From JAAGZL01 sp050290785 (GTDB taxonomy: Bacteria > Pseudomonadota > Gammaproteobacteria > Chromatiales > Chromatiaceae), in assembly GCA_050290785.1 (NCBI GenBank), contig JBNKIR010000001.1, positions 62,001 to 126,000 on the forward strand: a DNA stretch of 64,000 nucleotides, written 5' to 3'. This document shows, one piece after another, positions 51,397-60,143 of the stretch. Numbering within the stretch: the stretch's first letter is position 1; the number at the start of each line of letters is the position of its first letter. The translations under genes and the position numbers were made by a program. The notes under the pieces were generated by a model. It did not search any database. It was not told the origin of the DNA and worked only from the letters and a program-made list of their open reading frames with translations.

Positions 51397-51408
51397 ATGA
51401 GGTCTGCA

Positions 51409-52149
51409 ATGCTAAAGAATGAAATCGCACTGGTAACCGGAGCTAGCAGAGGAATAGGCGCTGCCATAGCAGACACACTTGGCAAGGCTGGTGCAGTCGT
51501 GATAGGCACAGCCACATCTGAGTCAGGTGCATCAGCTATATCCGATAGATTTCAGACAACAGGTATCAAAGGTAAGGGCATGGTATTGAACGTAGCTGAC
51601 CCAGAGTCAGTTACCTCAGTCATCAAGGAGATCGGCTCAGAATTCGGCGCACCAACAATTTTGGTCAATAATGCGGGTATTACCCGCGATAACCTGATGT
51701 TGCGTATGAAGGATGATGAGTGGGCGGATATCATCGATACCAACCTTACCTCAATCTTTCGAGTATCCAAGGCCTGCCTGCGTGGGATGATGAAGGCACA
51801 AAAGGGTCGGATAATCAATGTCGGCTCTGTAGTCGGTTCCACTGGAAATCCAGGTCAGTCCAACTATGCAGCAGCAAAAGCAGGTATAATCGGATTCACT
51901 AAATCCTTGGCGCGGGAGGTAGGTTCCCGTAACATTACGGTGAATACGGTAGCACCAGGGTTTATTGACACAGACATGACTAGGGAATTGCAGGAAGGGC
52001 AGAGAGAAGCTCTCCTTGGTGGTATACCTCTGGGGCGTCTCGGTAGTCCGGATGAGATCGCAAAAGCGGTTCTATTCCTCGCCTCTGATGACTCCAGTTA
52101 CATCACGGGTGAGACGTTGCATGTAAATGGTGGTATGTTTATGGGGTAA
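51409..52149 (+). CDS. fabG: 3-oxoacyl-ACP reductase
   Basis: The 246-residue short-chain dehydrogenase reduces 3-oxoacyl-ACP with NADPH. It shows the nucleotide motif GASRGIG (11-17), NNAGITRDNLMLRM, the catalytic Ser with NVGSVVGSTGNPGQ, and the YAAAKAG YxxxK pair. The ATG at 51409 is preferred over one at 51397, since GAGG lies 6 nt ahead and the family N-terminus (LKNEIALVTGAS) begins there. It follows fabH after 12 nt. Confidence 0.97.
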   Translation: MLKNEIALVTGASRGIGAAIADTLGKAGAVVIGTATSESGASAISDRFQTTGIKGKGMVLNVADPESVTSVIKEIGSEFGAPTILVNNAGITRDNLMLRMKDDEWADIIDTNLTSIFRVSKACLRGMMKAQKGRIINVGSVVGSTGNPGQSNYAAAKAGIIGFTKSLAREVGSRNITVNTVAPGFIDTDMTRELQEGQREALLGGIPLGRLGSPDEIAKAVLFLASDDSSYITGETLHVNGGMFMG

Positions 52150-52235
52150 AGCATACACCTTATATTTAATAAAATACATTAAAAAACAACAATAACATAC
52201 TGTTATATATATTTAATTAGTTATTTATTTTTTGT

Positions 52236-52254
52236 CCAAATTTGTACAATTTGG
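52236..52254. promoter_or_regulatory. inverted repeat between fabG and acpP
   Basis: CCAAATT and AATTTGG surround TGTAC, a perfect 7-bp pair followed by GCTTTT. It may be a weak terminator or attenuator after fabG, or an operator for acpP, 85 nt upstream of the acpP start. Confidence 0.4.
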
Positions 52255-52338
52255 GCTTTTAACTTTGACTGAATGTGAATACAATATCGGTCGGTCGCTT
52301 TTTAGTGATCTTCAATTTACTCGGAGGAATCTAATAAC

Positions 52339-52572
52339 ATGAGCTCTATTGAAGAAAGGGTAAAAAAGATTGTCATGGAACAGTTGGGTGTAAAAGAGGA
52401 GGAAGTAGTTCCTGAAGCCTCTTTTGTTGATGACTTGGGTGCTGATTCTCTTGACACAGTCGAGCTGGTAATGGCTCTGGAAGAGGAGTTTGAGACTGAA
52501 ATTCCAGATGAGGAAGCTGAGAAGATCACGACAGTTCAGTTGGCTCTTGATTACGTCAAATCACACGCCTAA
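52339..52572 (+). CDS. acpP: acyl carrier protein
   Basis: The 77-residue acidic protein is a standard ACP. The phosphopantetheine serine is Ser37 in GADSLDTVELVMALEEEF. It carries growing acyl chains for fatty-acid and lipid A synthesis. GGAGG precedes the start. A 189-nt A+T-rich gap upstream probably provides its own promoter for the high expression ACP needs. fabF follows after 88 nt. Confidence 0.98.
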   Translation: MSSIEERVKKIVMEQLGVKEEEVVPEASFVDDLGADSLDTVELVMALEEEFETEIPDEEAEKITTVQLALDYVKSHA

Positions 52573-52660
52573 GAGCAACAACTCTATTTATATTGGTTAT
52601 GGGGCAACACTGGCTGCCCCATAATACTTTCTCGCTCCCGTAAGAGGGTAAAATCTTAAG

Positions 52661-53908
52661 ATGGCTAGAAGAAGGGTAGTAGTTACCGGACTGGGTATGG
52701 TTGCGCCTGTTGGGAATACAGTCGAAGCCGCCTGGAGTAATATCCTGGCAGGCAAAAGCGGTATCCGTCCTATAACTCATATTACAGATATTGAAAAGTT
52801 CTCCACCCAGTTTGGTGGTTCTATCGTAGATTTCGATATTACTCAATATATCTCTGAGAAAGAGGCGCGTAAGATGGATACATTTATCCACTACGGGCTT
52901 GCTGCCGGCTGTCAGGCCATGGAAGATTCAGGTCTTGAGGTTACTGAGGAAAATGCAGCTCGTATCGGTGTTGCCGTCGGTGCCGGCATCGGTGGTATTA
53001 CCGGTATCGAAAACAGCTACGGTACCTACCTGCAACGTGGACCACGCAAGATATCACCGTTTTTCGTACCTGCGAATATAGTAAATATGGTCGCCGGTAA
53101 TATATCCATAAAGTATGGCCTGAAGGGTCCCAACTATTCCATAGTATCTGCCTGCAGCACCGGAAGTCATAACATCGGTGAGGCCGCACGGCTGATCAGA
53201 CACGGTTATGTGGATGCCATGGTTGCCGGTGGTTCTGAGATGGCTACATCACCGGTAGGACTAGGTGGTTTTGCCGCTGCCCGAGCCCTTTCTACCCGCA
53301 ATGATGACCCGGAACGCGCCAGTCGCCCATGGGACAAGGATAGAGACGGTTTTGTACTAAGTGACGGCGCCGGTGTGGTCGTACTGGAAGAGTATGAAAT
53401 GGCCAAGGCCAGAGGCGCTAATATCTACGCAGAAGTTGTCGGTGTAGGCATGAACTCAGATGCATATCACATGACTGCTCCATCACCCAGTGGTGAAGGT
53501 GGCAGGGATTGTATGTTGTTGGCCCTGAACGATGCCGGAATAAATACAGATCAGATCGACTATATCAACGCCCATGGTACTTCTACTCCTGCAGGTGATC
53601 TTGCTGAGACTCTGGGTATCAAGGCCGCATTTGGTGATCATGCGCATAAACTATGTGTCAGCTCCACCAAGTCTATGACCGGGCATATGCTAGGGGCCGC
53701 AGGTAGTGCTGAGGCGGTTTTCACTATACTGGCTATCAGGGATCAGGTTGCACCTCCAACCATCAATATGGAGAATCAGGATCCTGAATGTGATCTCGAT
53801 TATGTGGCAAACAATGCGCGTGAGATGAAGATAGATCTGGCGCTTTCCAACTCATTCGGTTTTGGTGGCACTAACGGGACACTGGCCTTTAGCCGCCTTC
53901 AGGACTGA
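52661..53908 (+). CDS. fabF: beta-ketoacyl-ACP synthase II
   Basis: The 415-residue elongating condensing enzyme has Cys165 in VSACSTGSHNI, the first His in NAHGTSTPAGD and the second in STKSMTGHMLGAAG. The C-terminal SNSFGFGGTNGTLAF is characteristic. It elongates acyl-ACP and is needed for temperature control of unsaturated fatty acids in E. coli. pabC follows 16 nt later. Confidence 0.97.
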   Translation: MARRRVVVTGLGMVAPVGNTVEAAWSNILAGKSGIRPITHITDIEKFSTQFGGSIVDFDITQYISEKEARKMDTFIHYGLAAGCQAMEDSGLEVTEENAARIGVAVGAGIGGITGIENSYGTYLQRGPRKISPFFVPANIVNMVAGNISIKYGLKGPNYSIVSACSTGSHNIGEAARLIRHGYVDAMVAGGSEMATSPVGLGGFAAARALSTRNDDPERASRPWDKDRDGFVLSDGAGVVVLEEYEMAKARGANIYAEVVGVGMNSDAYHMTAPSPSGEGGRDCMLLALNDAGINTDQIDYINAHGTSTPAGDLAETLGIKAAFGDHAHKLCVSSTKSMTGHMLGAAGSAEAVFTILAIRDQVAPPTINMENQDPECDLDYVANNAREMKIDLALSNSFGFGGTNGTLAFSRLQD

Positions 53909-53924
53909 TTCAAGAGGCCTGTCC

Positions 53925-54737
53925 TTGTTGATAAACGGGGAATCCGGCTCTCATATTTCCGCTTTGGATCGCGGTCTGCAATATGGCGATGGTCTCTTTG
54001 AGACCATCGCAGTTGTAGGCTCGCGACCCTGTCTGTGGGAAAGACACTATCAGCGCCTTTCTGTCGGATGTGAACGCCTGGATATACCCACACCTGAAAA
54101 ATGGCTTCTGCTACAGGAGATTGGGCAGGAGATGGGCTCAAGTGAGCGCGGTGTTATTAAGCTGATCATAACCAGAGGAGAAGGAACCAGGGGCTATGCT
54201 CCATCAACGCGGCCTGAGGCAACCAGGATAGTACATTTCTCTCCCTGGCCTGATTACCCTACTGACAACAGCTCACAGGGCGTAAATGTTAGGATATGCA
54301 GCACCAGACTCGGGGTAAACCCGGCACTAGCCGGTATGAAGCACCTGAATCGTCTGGAACAGGTCATGGCGCGAAGCGAGTGGGATGATCCTGATATCGG
54401 TGAAGGCTTGATGCTGGATGCCAGGGGCCGGGTGATCGAAGGTACCATGAGCAATATTTTTATGTTCCAAGACGGTATCATATATACACCTGACCTTTCA
54501 GGGTGTGGTGTAGAAGGCGTTATGAGGGGATTGGTGTTGGACACTGCTGCCGATCTGGGCATAGAGGTAAAGATAGGGCATATTTCCCTGTCTGAAGCTC
54601 TGCAGGCCGACAGTATGATGTTGACCAATTCACTCATAGGGATCTGGCCTGTGAAGAGCCTGGAAGAAAGGCAATATGATCCCAGGCACCTGGACCATGG
54701 TTTGATTTCAGAGGTTATGGATAGGGCATATGTTTAA
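53925..54737 (+). CDS. pabC: aminodeoxychorismate lyase
   Basis: The 270-residue PLP fold IV enzyme releases pyruvate from aminodeoxychorismate to give p-aminobenzoate for folate. Motifs are LINGESGSHISALDRGLQYGDGLFET at the start, the PLP lysine in AGMKHLNRLEQVMAR, and EGTMSNIFMF. The TTG at 53925 is chosen because AAGAGG is 7 nt ahead and the family N-terminus starts there; the frame stays open into fabF, but that part has no family sequence. It overlaps mltG by 8 nt. Confidence 0.95.
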   Translation: MLINGESGSHISALDRGLQYGDGLFETIAVVGSRPCLWERHYQRLSVGCERLDIPTPEKWLLLQEIGQEMGSSERGVIKLIITRGEGTRGYAPSTRPEATRIVHFSPWPDYPTDNSSQGVNVRICSTRLGVNPALAGMKHLNRLEQVMARSEWDDPDIGEGLMLDARGRVIEGTMSNIFMFQDGIIYTPDLSGCGVEGVMRGLVLDTAADLGIEVKIGHISLSEALQADSMMLTNSLIGIWPVKSLEERQYDPRHLDHGLISEVMDRAYV

Positions 54738-55734
54738 CAAGTTGCTTGGCATCATAATCATCTGCGCAAGTCTTGCCCTGGGCTGGCTCATGATGGATCT
54801 GCAGGAATTTGCCAAGACTCCTCTCTCCTTGCCTGGAAGCGGCATCGACTACACCCTTGAACCGGGGACATCTCTGCGCTCTTTGGCCAATGACCTGAAG
54901 CAGAAAGGTTATATCGACAACTCTGTATACCTGAGGGTCCTGGCACGTTGGACAGGTAAAGGGAAACAGATAAAGGCGGGCGAGTACCACATCAAGTCTG
55001 GAACAAATCCTACTCAGCTACTTGGTCTGCTTATTTCAGGACAGGTGACCACCTACAACATAACTCTGGTTGAGGGTCTTACATTTCGTCAGATATTGGA
55101 TCTGGTAAAGGGGCACAAATCCCTGTCACATACCATCGATGGTCTATCCGATGAGCAGATAATGGAGAAGCTAGGGTATGCGGAAATCCACCCGGAGGGT
55201 CAATTTCTGCCTGACACCTACAATTTTCCCAAAGGCACAACAGATATTGCCCTGTTAAAGCGGGCCTACAAAGCCATGCAGGATCTGCTAAAGAGAGAGT
55301 GGGATGACAGAGATCCGTCAGTTCCTTTCAAAGAGCCGTACCAAGCCCTTATCCTGGCATCCATCGTAGAAAAAGAGACCGCACTGGCCAGGGAACGTCC
55401 TGAGATCGCCGGGGTGTTCATCCGTCGCCTCAACAAGAATATGCGACTGCAGACAGATCCAACGGTCATCTACGGTATGGGCGAAAAATATAAAGGCAAC
55501 ATCCGGCGCGATGATCTAAGGACAGACACCCCATACAACACCTATACCCGTAGCGGCCTGACTCCGACCCCAATCTGTATGCCGGGAAAAGACGCAATAC
55601 GGGCAGTGATGCATCCGGCTCCAGGCAAAAGCCTATTTTTTGTGGCCAAGAACAAGGGGGATGGCAGTCACTATTTTTCTGAGACCCTTGAAGAGCACAA
55701 TAAAGCGGTTAGAAAATATCAATTGAATCCATAA
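54730..55734 (+). CDS. mltG: endolytic murein transglycosylase MltG
   Basis: The 334-residue protein has one N-terminal membrane helix (about residues 5-22), a LysM-like region with LEPGTSLRSLANDLKQKGYI, and the YceG catalytic domain. LILASIVEKETALARERPEIAGVFIRRL includes the catalytic Glu, and LQTDPTVIYG follows. YNTYTRSGLTPTPIC and a FVAKNKGDGSHYFSETLEEHN end complete it. It cuts nascent glycan strands and is thought to end polymerisation. The gene order pabC-mltG-tmk is conserved. Confidence 0.96.
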   Translation: MFNKLLGIIIICASLALGWLMMDLQEFAKTPLSLPGSGIDYTLEPGTSLRSLANDLKQKGYIDNSVYLRVLARWTGKGKQIKAGEYHIKSGTNPTQLLGLLISGQVTTYNITLVEGLTFRQILDLVKGHKSLSHTIDGLSDEQIMEKLGYAEIHPEGQFLPDTYNFPKGTTDIALLKRAYKAMQDLLKREWDDRDPSVPFKEPYQALILASIVEKETALARERPEIAGVFIRRLNKNMRLQTDPTVIYGMGEKYKGNIRRDDLRTDTPYNTYTRSGLTPTPICMPGKDAIRAVMHPAPGKSLFFVAKNKGDGSHYFSETLEEHNKAVRKYQLNP

Positions 55735-55787
55735 AGTAATGCTGTGACCATAGGGTCGTCAGAACAACAGGAAGAGAAGACACTAGC

Positions 55788-56423
55788 ATGACTAATAGGG
55801 GCAAGTTCATAACGGTCGAGGGGATAGAGGGGGCCGGGAAGAGCAGTAATCTTGAGTTTATCAAGCATCTTCTGGAGAGCGCAGGGAAGGAGGTGTTGTA
55901 TACCAGGGAACCGGGTGGCACACCTCTGGGAGAAGAGGTGCGCGACCTGCTACTTGGACATAAACACACAGGTATGGCGGATGATACCGAACTGTTGCTT
56001 ATGTTTGCAGCCCGCGCCGAACATCTGGAACAGAAGATCATTCCTGCCTTGGAGGCTGGCATCTGGGTCCTGTGTGATCGTTTTACCGATGCCTCCTATG
56101 CCTATCAGGGCGGGGGGCGAGGCATTACGAAGGAGCGTATCAGAGATCTGGAACACTGGACCCAAGGTTCTCTACGGCCCGACCTGACCATATTACTGGA
56201 CCTGGCGGTCGAGATTGGACTGGAGCGCGCCGGAAAAAGATCAGATCCAGATCGGTTTGAGAAGGAGCAGCAACAGTTCTTCGAGTCGGTGCGTCAGACC
56301 TATCTGCAGATTGCATGGGATGAGGCAGGCCGGGTGAAGGTGGTGGATGCATCTAACCCCTTATATGAGGTTCAGGCCCGTATCTCCGACGTGATACAGG
56401 GCTTTATCGGTCAAAACGGGTGA
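55788..56423 (+). CDS. tmk: thymidylate kinase
   Basis: The 211-residue enzyme phosphorylates dTMP to dTDP. It shows the P-loop EGIEGAGKSS (residues 10-19), the DR-type TREPGGTPLGEEVR motif, and the ARAEHLEQKI...VLCDRFTDASYAYQGGGRG segment typical of bacterial Tmk. holB follows after 3 nt. The 53-nt gap after mltG is the longest in this stretch. Confidence 0.96.
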   Translation: MTNRGKFITVEGIEGAGKSSNLEFIKHLLESAGKEVLYTREPGGTPLGEEVRDLLLGHKHTGMADDTELLLMFAARAEHLEQKIIPALEAGIWVLCDRFTDASYAYQGGGRGITKERIRDLEHWTQGSLRPDLTILLDLAVEIGLERAGKRSDPDRFEKEQQQFFESVRQTYLQIAWDEAGRVKVVDASNPLYEVQARISDVIQGFIGQNG

Positions 56424-56426
56424 CCG

Positions 56427-57422
56427 ATGCAGAGCATTAGCACCTTTCCACCATATCCCTGGCTGCAAGATCTGTGGGAACAGTTGCAGGCGTTGAACAG
56501 ATCAGGCCAACTCCCCCACGCCATCCTTTTTACCGGCCCTGATGGGGTAGGCAAATACGAGCTGTCCCAGGCATTCGCCTGGTCGCTGTTGTGTAAATCC
56601 CCATCGGAAACTGGTCGGCCCTGTGGTCAATGTAGTGGCTGTAATCTCTTGCTGGCTGGAAATCACCCGGATTATAGGGTGATCGAGCCTGAAGAGGAGG
56701 GTAAGGCGATCAGAATTGATGTTATACGCGAATTTATAGAGAAGGAGGGAATTACATCCCATGCAGGAGGTTATAAGCTAGTTTTGATAAGACCAGCGGA
56801 CGCCATGAATCAGGCGGCCGCCAACAGTCTGCTCAAGACACTGGAGGAACCGGTCAGCGGAACTATCATAATCCTGATAAGCGCCAATCCATCCAGGCTG
56901 CCTGCAACTATCAGAAGCCGTTGTCGAATGATAACTATTCCCGTACCTGCAACTGATATTGCAACCCTATGGTTGGAATCAATCATCCCTGAAGGCGATG
57001 CTGAAACCCTGCTCCAGTCTGTTGCCGGATCTCCTCTGAAGGCCGTGCAGATGGCCAACCGCGATAAACAGGATCTTCATCAGGAGGTGCTGAGTGATTT
57101 CCTGGATGTTGTCACCATGAAGAAGGATCCGGTAGCTACCGCAGGAAGATGGTCCAAGCATGATCTTAAAGAGCTACTGTACTGGATGTGTGGATGGGTG
57201 ATTGATATGCTTCGTCTGCAGCAGGTTGTGGATCATCCTGCCCTTATCAATAGAGATCAGAAAAACATGCTGTTGAGCGTAGCAATGCAGACCAATACAA
57301 GGCGATTGTACGAGACGTTAGGACATATATATGATGCAAGAAGCAACATTGATGCTACACTGAATACTCAGATGATGCTTGAACGTCTGCTATTGGCGCT
57401 GGTTAAAAGTAGAAGAGGTTAG
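56427..57422 (+). CDS. holB: DNA polymerase III delta' subunit
   Basis: The 331-residue clamp-loader subunit shows a degenerate P-loop GPDGVGKYEL, with Tyr in place of the usual Ser/Thr, as expected for the non-hydrolysing delta'. A zinc finger follows in CGQCSGCNLLLAGNHPDY. NSLLKTLEEPVSGTIIILIS and the RLPATIRSRCRMI sensor region are clear. It helps load the beta clamp. pilZ follows 4 nt later. Confidence 0.95.
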   Translation: MQSISTFPPYPWLQDLWEQLQALNRSGQLPHAILFTGPDGVGKYELSQAFAWSLLCKSPSETGRPCGQCSGCNLLLAGNHPDYRVIEPEEEGKAIRIDVIREFIEKEGITSHAGGYKLVLIRPADAMNQAAANSLLKTLEEPVSGTIIILISANPSRLPATIRSRCRMITIPVPATDIATLWLESIIPEGDAETLLQSVAGSPLKAVQMANRDKQDLHQEVLSDFLDVVTMKKDPVATAGRWSKHDLKELLYWMCGWVIDMLRLQQVVDHPALINRDQKNMLLSVAMQTNTRRLYETLGHIYDARSNIDATLNTQMMLERLLLALVKSRRG

Positions 57423-57426
57423 ATAG

Positions 57427-57786
57427 ATGCAACAAACTAATCTTCCAGGTGCTCGCCAGGGCATCTTGTCACTCTCAATTAAAGACAAGAATGCTCTATA
57501 TGCCGCTTACATGCAGTTTGTAAAAAATGGTGGTCTGTTTATTCCAACCAACAAGCAGTACAAACTCGGCGAAGAGGTATTTATGTTGCTCACGCTGATG
57601 GAAGAGAGTGAACGCATACCTGTTGCAGGAAAGGTGGTATGGATCACCCCAATGGGATCAGAGGGAAACCGTGCAGCCGGCATAGGTGTACAGTTCAGTG
57701 ATCAGGATGGTGGTATAGCGCGGAACAAGATTGAAACCTATCTGGCTGGTGCACTCTCAACAGAGCGGCCTACGCACACCATGTAG
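57427..57786 (+). CDS. pilZ: type IV pilus PilZ protein
   Basis: The 119-residue protein belongs to the PilZ family founded by the Pseudomonas pilus protein. GILSLSIKDKNALYAAYMQFVKNGGLFIPTNKQYKLGEEVFMLLTLM and GKVVWITP...GIGVQF are characteristic. The RxxxR and DxSxxG cyclic-di-GMP motifs are absent, as is normal for this subgroup, which acts with FimX and PilB in pilus assembly. The holB-pilZ-tatD order is conserved in pilus-bearing Gammaproteobacteria; no other pilus gene lies here. Confidence 0.93.
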   Translation: MQQTNLPGARQGILSLSIKDKNALYAAYMQFVKNGGLFIPTNKQYKLGEEVFMLLTLMEESERIPVAGKVVWITPMGSEGNRAAGIGVQFSDQDGGIARNKIETYLAGALSTERPTHTM

Positions 57787-57792
57787 TTCCTT

Positions 57793-58587
57793 ATGTCGGG
57801 TTTAGTAGATTCACATTGTCATCTGGATCGTCTGGATCTGGAGCCATTCAACAATAGCTTTGACAAACTGATCCAGGACACCATGGCATCAGGGGTTGGA
57901 CATATGCTATGTGTCTGCATAGATGCAGAAAATTACCAGGGCATGCGTTCCTTGGTCGAACCATATCCCAATATATCCATTTCAGTGGGCGTTCACCCCA
58001 ATGATAGAGAACGCTACGAACCGGAGCCGGAGGAACTGGTTGCTTTAGCAGATCATCCTAAAAACCTGGCTATCGGTGAAACAGGTCTGGACTATTTTCG
58101 CAGTGAAGGCGACCTGGATTGGCAGAGAGATAGGTTCAGACGCCATATACAGGCAGCAAGGATGTGTAACAAACCATTGATAATCCATACCAGAGAGGCC
58201 CGTGCAGATACCATCCGGATCATGCAGCAAGAGGGGGCAGGGGAGTGTGGTGGCGTCATGCACTGCTTCACCGAGGACTGGGAGATGGCCAGCAAGGCCC
58301 TGGATATGGGATTCTATATTTCCTTCTCCGGCATAATCACCTTCAATAGTGCTGATGACCTGCGTTCAGTGGTCAAGAAGGTACCACAAGACCGCCTGCT
58401 GCTAGAGACCGATGCCCCATACCTGGCACCTATGCCAATGCGGGGTAAACCAAACTATCCTTCCTATGTGCAGTATGTTGCCGAATGTATGGCAGAGACC
58501 CGTGGCGAGTCAGTGGAAGATATAACCTCTGTAACTAGAGATAACTTCATCCGCCTGTTTAATCCTCCTGCAACCATGTACATATAG
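57793..58587 (+). CDS. TatD-family metal-dependent hydrolase (YcfH-like)
   Basis: The 264-residue TIM-barrel protein has the metal motifs VDSHCHLDRL at the start, GETGLDYF, IIHTREA, GGVMHCFTED and LLETDAPYLAP. TatD proteins act as DNases or hydrolases in DNA quality control. The place after holB and pilZ matches YcfH. It is 6 nt from pilZ and ends the cluster; the convergent extensin-like gene lies 10 nt beyond. Confidence 0.95.
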   Translation: MSGLVDSHCHLDRLDLEPFNNSFDKLIQDTMASGVGHMLCVCIDAENYQGMRSLVEPYPNISISVGVHPNDRERYEPEPEELVALADHPKNLAIGETGLDYFRSEGDLDWQRDRFRRHIQAARMCNKPLIIHTREARADTIRIMQQEGAGECGGVMHCFTEDWEMASKALDMGFYISFSGIITFNSADDLRSVVKKVPQDRLLLETDAPYLAPMPMRGKPNYPSYVQYVAECMAETRGESVEDITSVTRDNFIRLFNPPATMYI

Positions 58588-58597
58588 TAGCCAACAC

Positions 58598-59245
58598 CTA
58601 TTCACAAAGCCTGTATCCGCCCTTTCTCTCCGCCAGATCAAGGTGTAGATGATCAGAGTGGGATTTATTGGTCATAGGGCCGATTACTGTAGTGAAATAG
58701 GCGCAGGAACCACCGCGAATAGCCGCCTGAAATGCACGCATATCATCTGAATCATCTTTGCGTATCTTGATTTCCATTGATTTACCGTCATCAAACCTAA
58801 TGCCGAGGAGATCAATGGCATTTGCATAGGCGTGTTCACTGTACTTGGCAGTAGCAACTCCATTTCTGCGTCTGCATTTGTACGTAGTGGAGAGATATAT
58901 CTCGTCCGGTTTTGTGCCAAGATGTAGTTTGGATGATGGCGTTACCACATCTGAAATCCAGCGTGAAAAGGCCAGGGCAGTTTTACAGCGCATATTCATA
59001 TCAACGTCACTTTTGATCTTGATTCCACCCTGAAGTGACGTGATGGTCAACGGGCGAGGGGAACCACAGTCATCTGGACCCACGATAGGTTTATTAACCC
59101 TGAATTGAACACCAAGTGATCTCAGGCTTGATTCGCATGCCTTTGCTTCATCCAGAATGAAGTCAGGTGGCTCAGCATGCAGAATAGAGGTATGTAGGAG
59201 GAACAACAGCGTCATTCCAGGCTGAAACGTGTGAAGCAAACGCAT
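58598..59245 (-). CDS. extensin-like family exported protein
   Basis: The 215-residue protein has a signal peptide (to about residue 24, ILHA) and an extensin-like C-terminal domain: CESSLRSLGVQFRV with the first Cys, CGSPRPLTI, MRCKTALAFSRWI, YKCRRRNGVATAKYSEHAYANAIDLLGI and a final SHSDHLHLDLA. The SEHAYANAID...DHLHLD histidine/aspartate pattern resembles LAS/M15 peptidases, so a peptidoglycan role is plausible. The family is better known from Alphaproteobacteria. It faces tatD convergently. Confidence 0.85.
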   Translation of the reverse strand: MRLLHTFQPGMTLLFLLHTSILHAEPPDFILDEAKACESSLRSLGVQFRVNKPIVGPDDCGSPRPLTITSLQGGIKIKSDVDMNMRCKTALAFSRWISDVVTPSSKLHLGTKPDEIYLSTTYKCRRRNGVATAKYSEHAYANAIDLLGIRFDDGKSMEIKIRKDDSDDMRAFQAAIRGGSCAYFTTVIGPMTNKSHSDHLHLDLAERKGGYRLCE

Positions 59246-59333
59246 TGTAACCTTTATTATGTTGCAAATGATTGTATAGATATGATTGGATTTATTCTGA
59301 TTGGTTCAATCAATGTATCGCTCTATACATAAG

Positions 59334-60143
59334 CTACTTTTTATCAAATGCCATCTTACTACCGAAGATTCGTCCTGTGAGACTGTTATGACTGCGTTTT
59401 AACCACTCTTCACGCTCCATTAAGATATCCCTGGTGAGAAAGAGGACAGAACGAACGGTGGGGGTCTGCATTATCTCCAATCTGAGATCTTCCTGTGCCT
59501 TGGGTGATGACCAGGGATTATCCTTATCTTTCCTGATGAGTCTACGCACCTGCTTATGCAAGTTTTCACGCAATTCCGTCACAACCTCTTTTTCCGCCTC
59601 TGCCGGCTGCTTGCCTGCCATCTGGGTAACCACATATTCTGCACGTTTTTTTGAAATTAGACCGAGCTGGACACAATCCTCCAGAATAAGCTTCTTAATA
59701 GGCTTTCTCTCCTGAGCCAGTTTAGTAGGCATATCCGTACTTTTGTATTTTTTAGGTCTGGCGGATTCCTCTTCTTTCTTCTGCTCCGATGGTAGAGGCT
59801 GTACGATCTGTTCCTTCTTATGGTTGTAAAGATCATCAGTTGGTTTCGGCTCATCTGTATGTTTCGTATATCCGATTTCCTCAGCAGGGAAATCCTTATC
59901 CGGAATTGGTGAATCCATACCGGTTTCCAGTTTCTGCTTTAACAGATCAATCTTTTCATCCATGATCTTTGAAAGGGCTTCTACACCTACATGATCCCGT
60001 TCCATCTGGTCCATTATCCTGTCCACAACCCAATCTTTGTGGATCATGATCTCTAGCGGATCCCAGATATCGTGTGCATTACATGCCATCATGACCAGGC
60101 CTGTGGCATTCATATCGATTAGTTTGTTTAGAGAGGTCTTCAT
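59334..60143 (-). CDS. unrecognised 269-residue protein
   Basis: I do not recognise this protein. The N-terminal third (residues 1-70) is mostly helical with MACNAHDIWDPLEIMIHKDWVVD and an acidic-amphipathic stretch. Residues about 80-145 are charged, Lys/Glu/Pro-rich and probably disordered. The C-terminal half is helical and basic, including KKLILEDCVQLGLISKKRAEYVVTQMAGK and LRENLHKQVRRLIRKDKD. No signal peptide or membrane span is seen. Codon use looks like that of its neighbours. It is monocistronic with a large A+T-rich upstream region. Confidence 0.75.
   Translation of the reverse strand: MKTSLNKLIDMNATGLVMMACNAHDIWDPLEIMIHKDWVVDRIMDQMERDHVGVEALSKIMDEKIDLLKQKLETGMDSPIPDKDFPAEEIGYTKHTDEPKPTDDLYNHKKEQIVQPLPSEQKKEEESARPKKYKSTDMPTKLAQERKPIKKLILEDCVQLGLISKKRAEYVVTQMAGKQPAEAEKEVVTELRENLHKQVRRLIRKDKDNPWSSPKAQEDLRLEIMQTPTVRSVLFLTRDILMEREEWLKRSHNSLTGRIFGSKMAFDKK

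Noticed and set aside
53862..53924. Upstream extension of pabC into fabF
   Set aside because: The extra residues read out of frame from fabF's conserved C-terminus; a TTG with a good ribosome binding site gives the normal PabC length.
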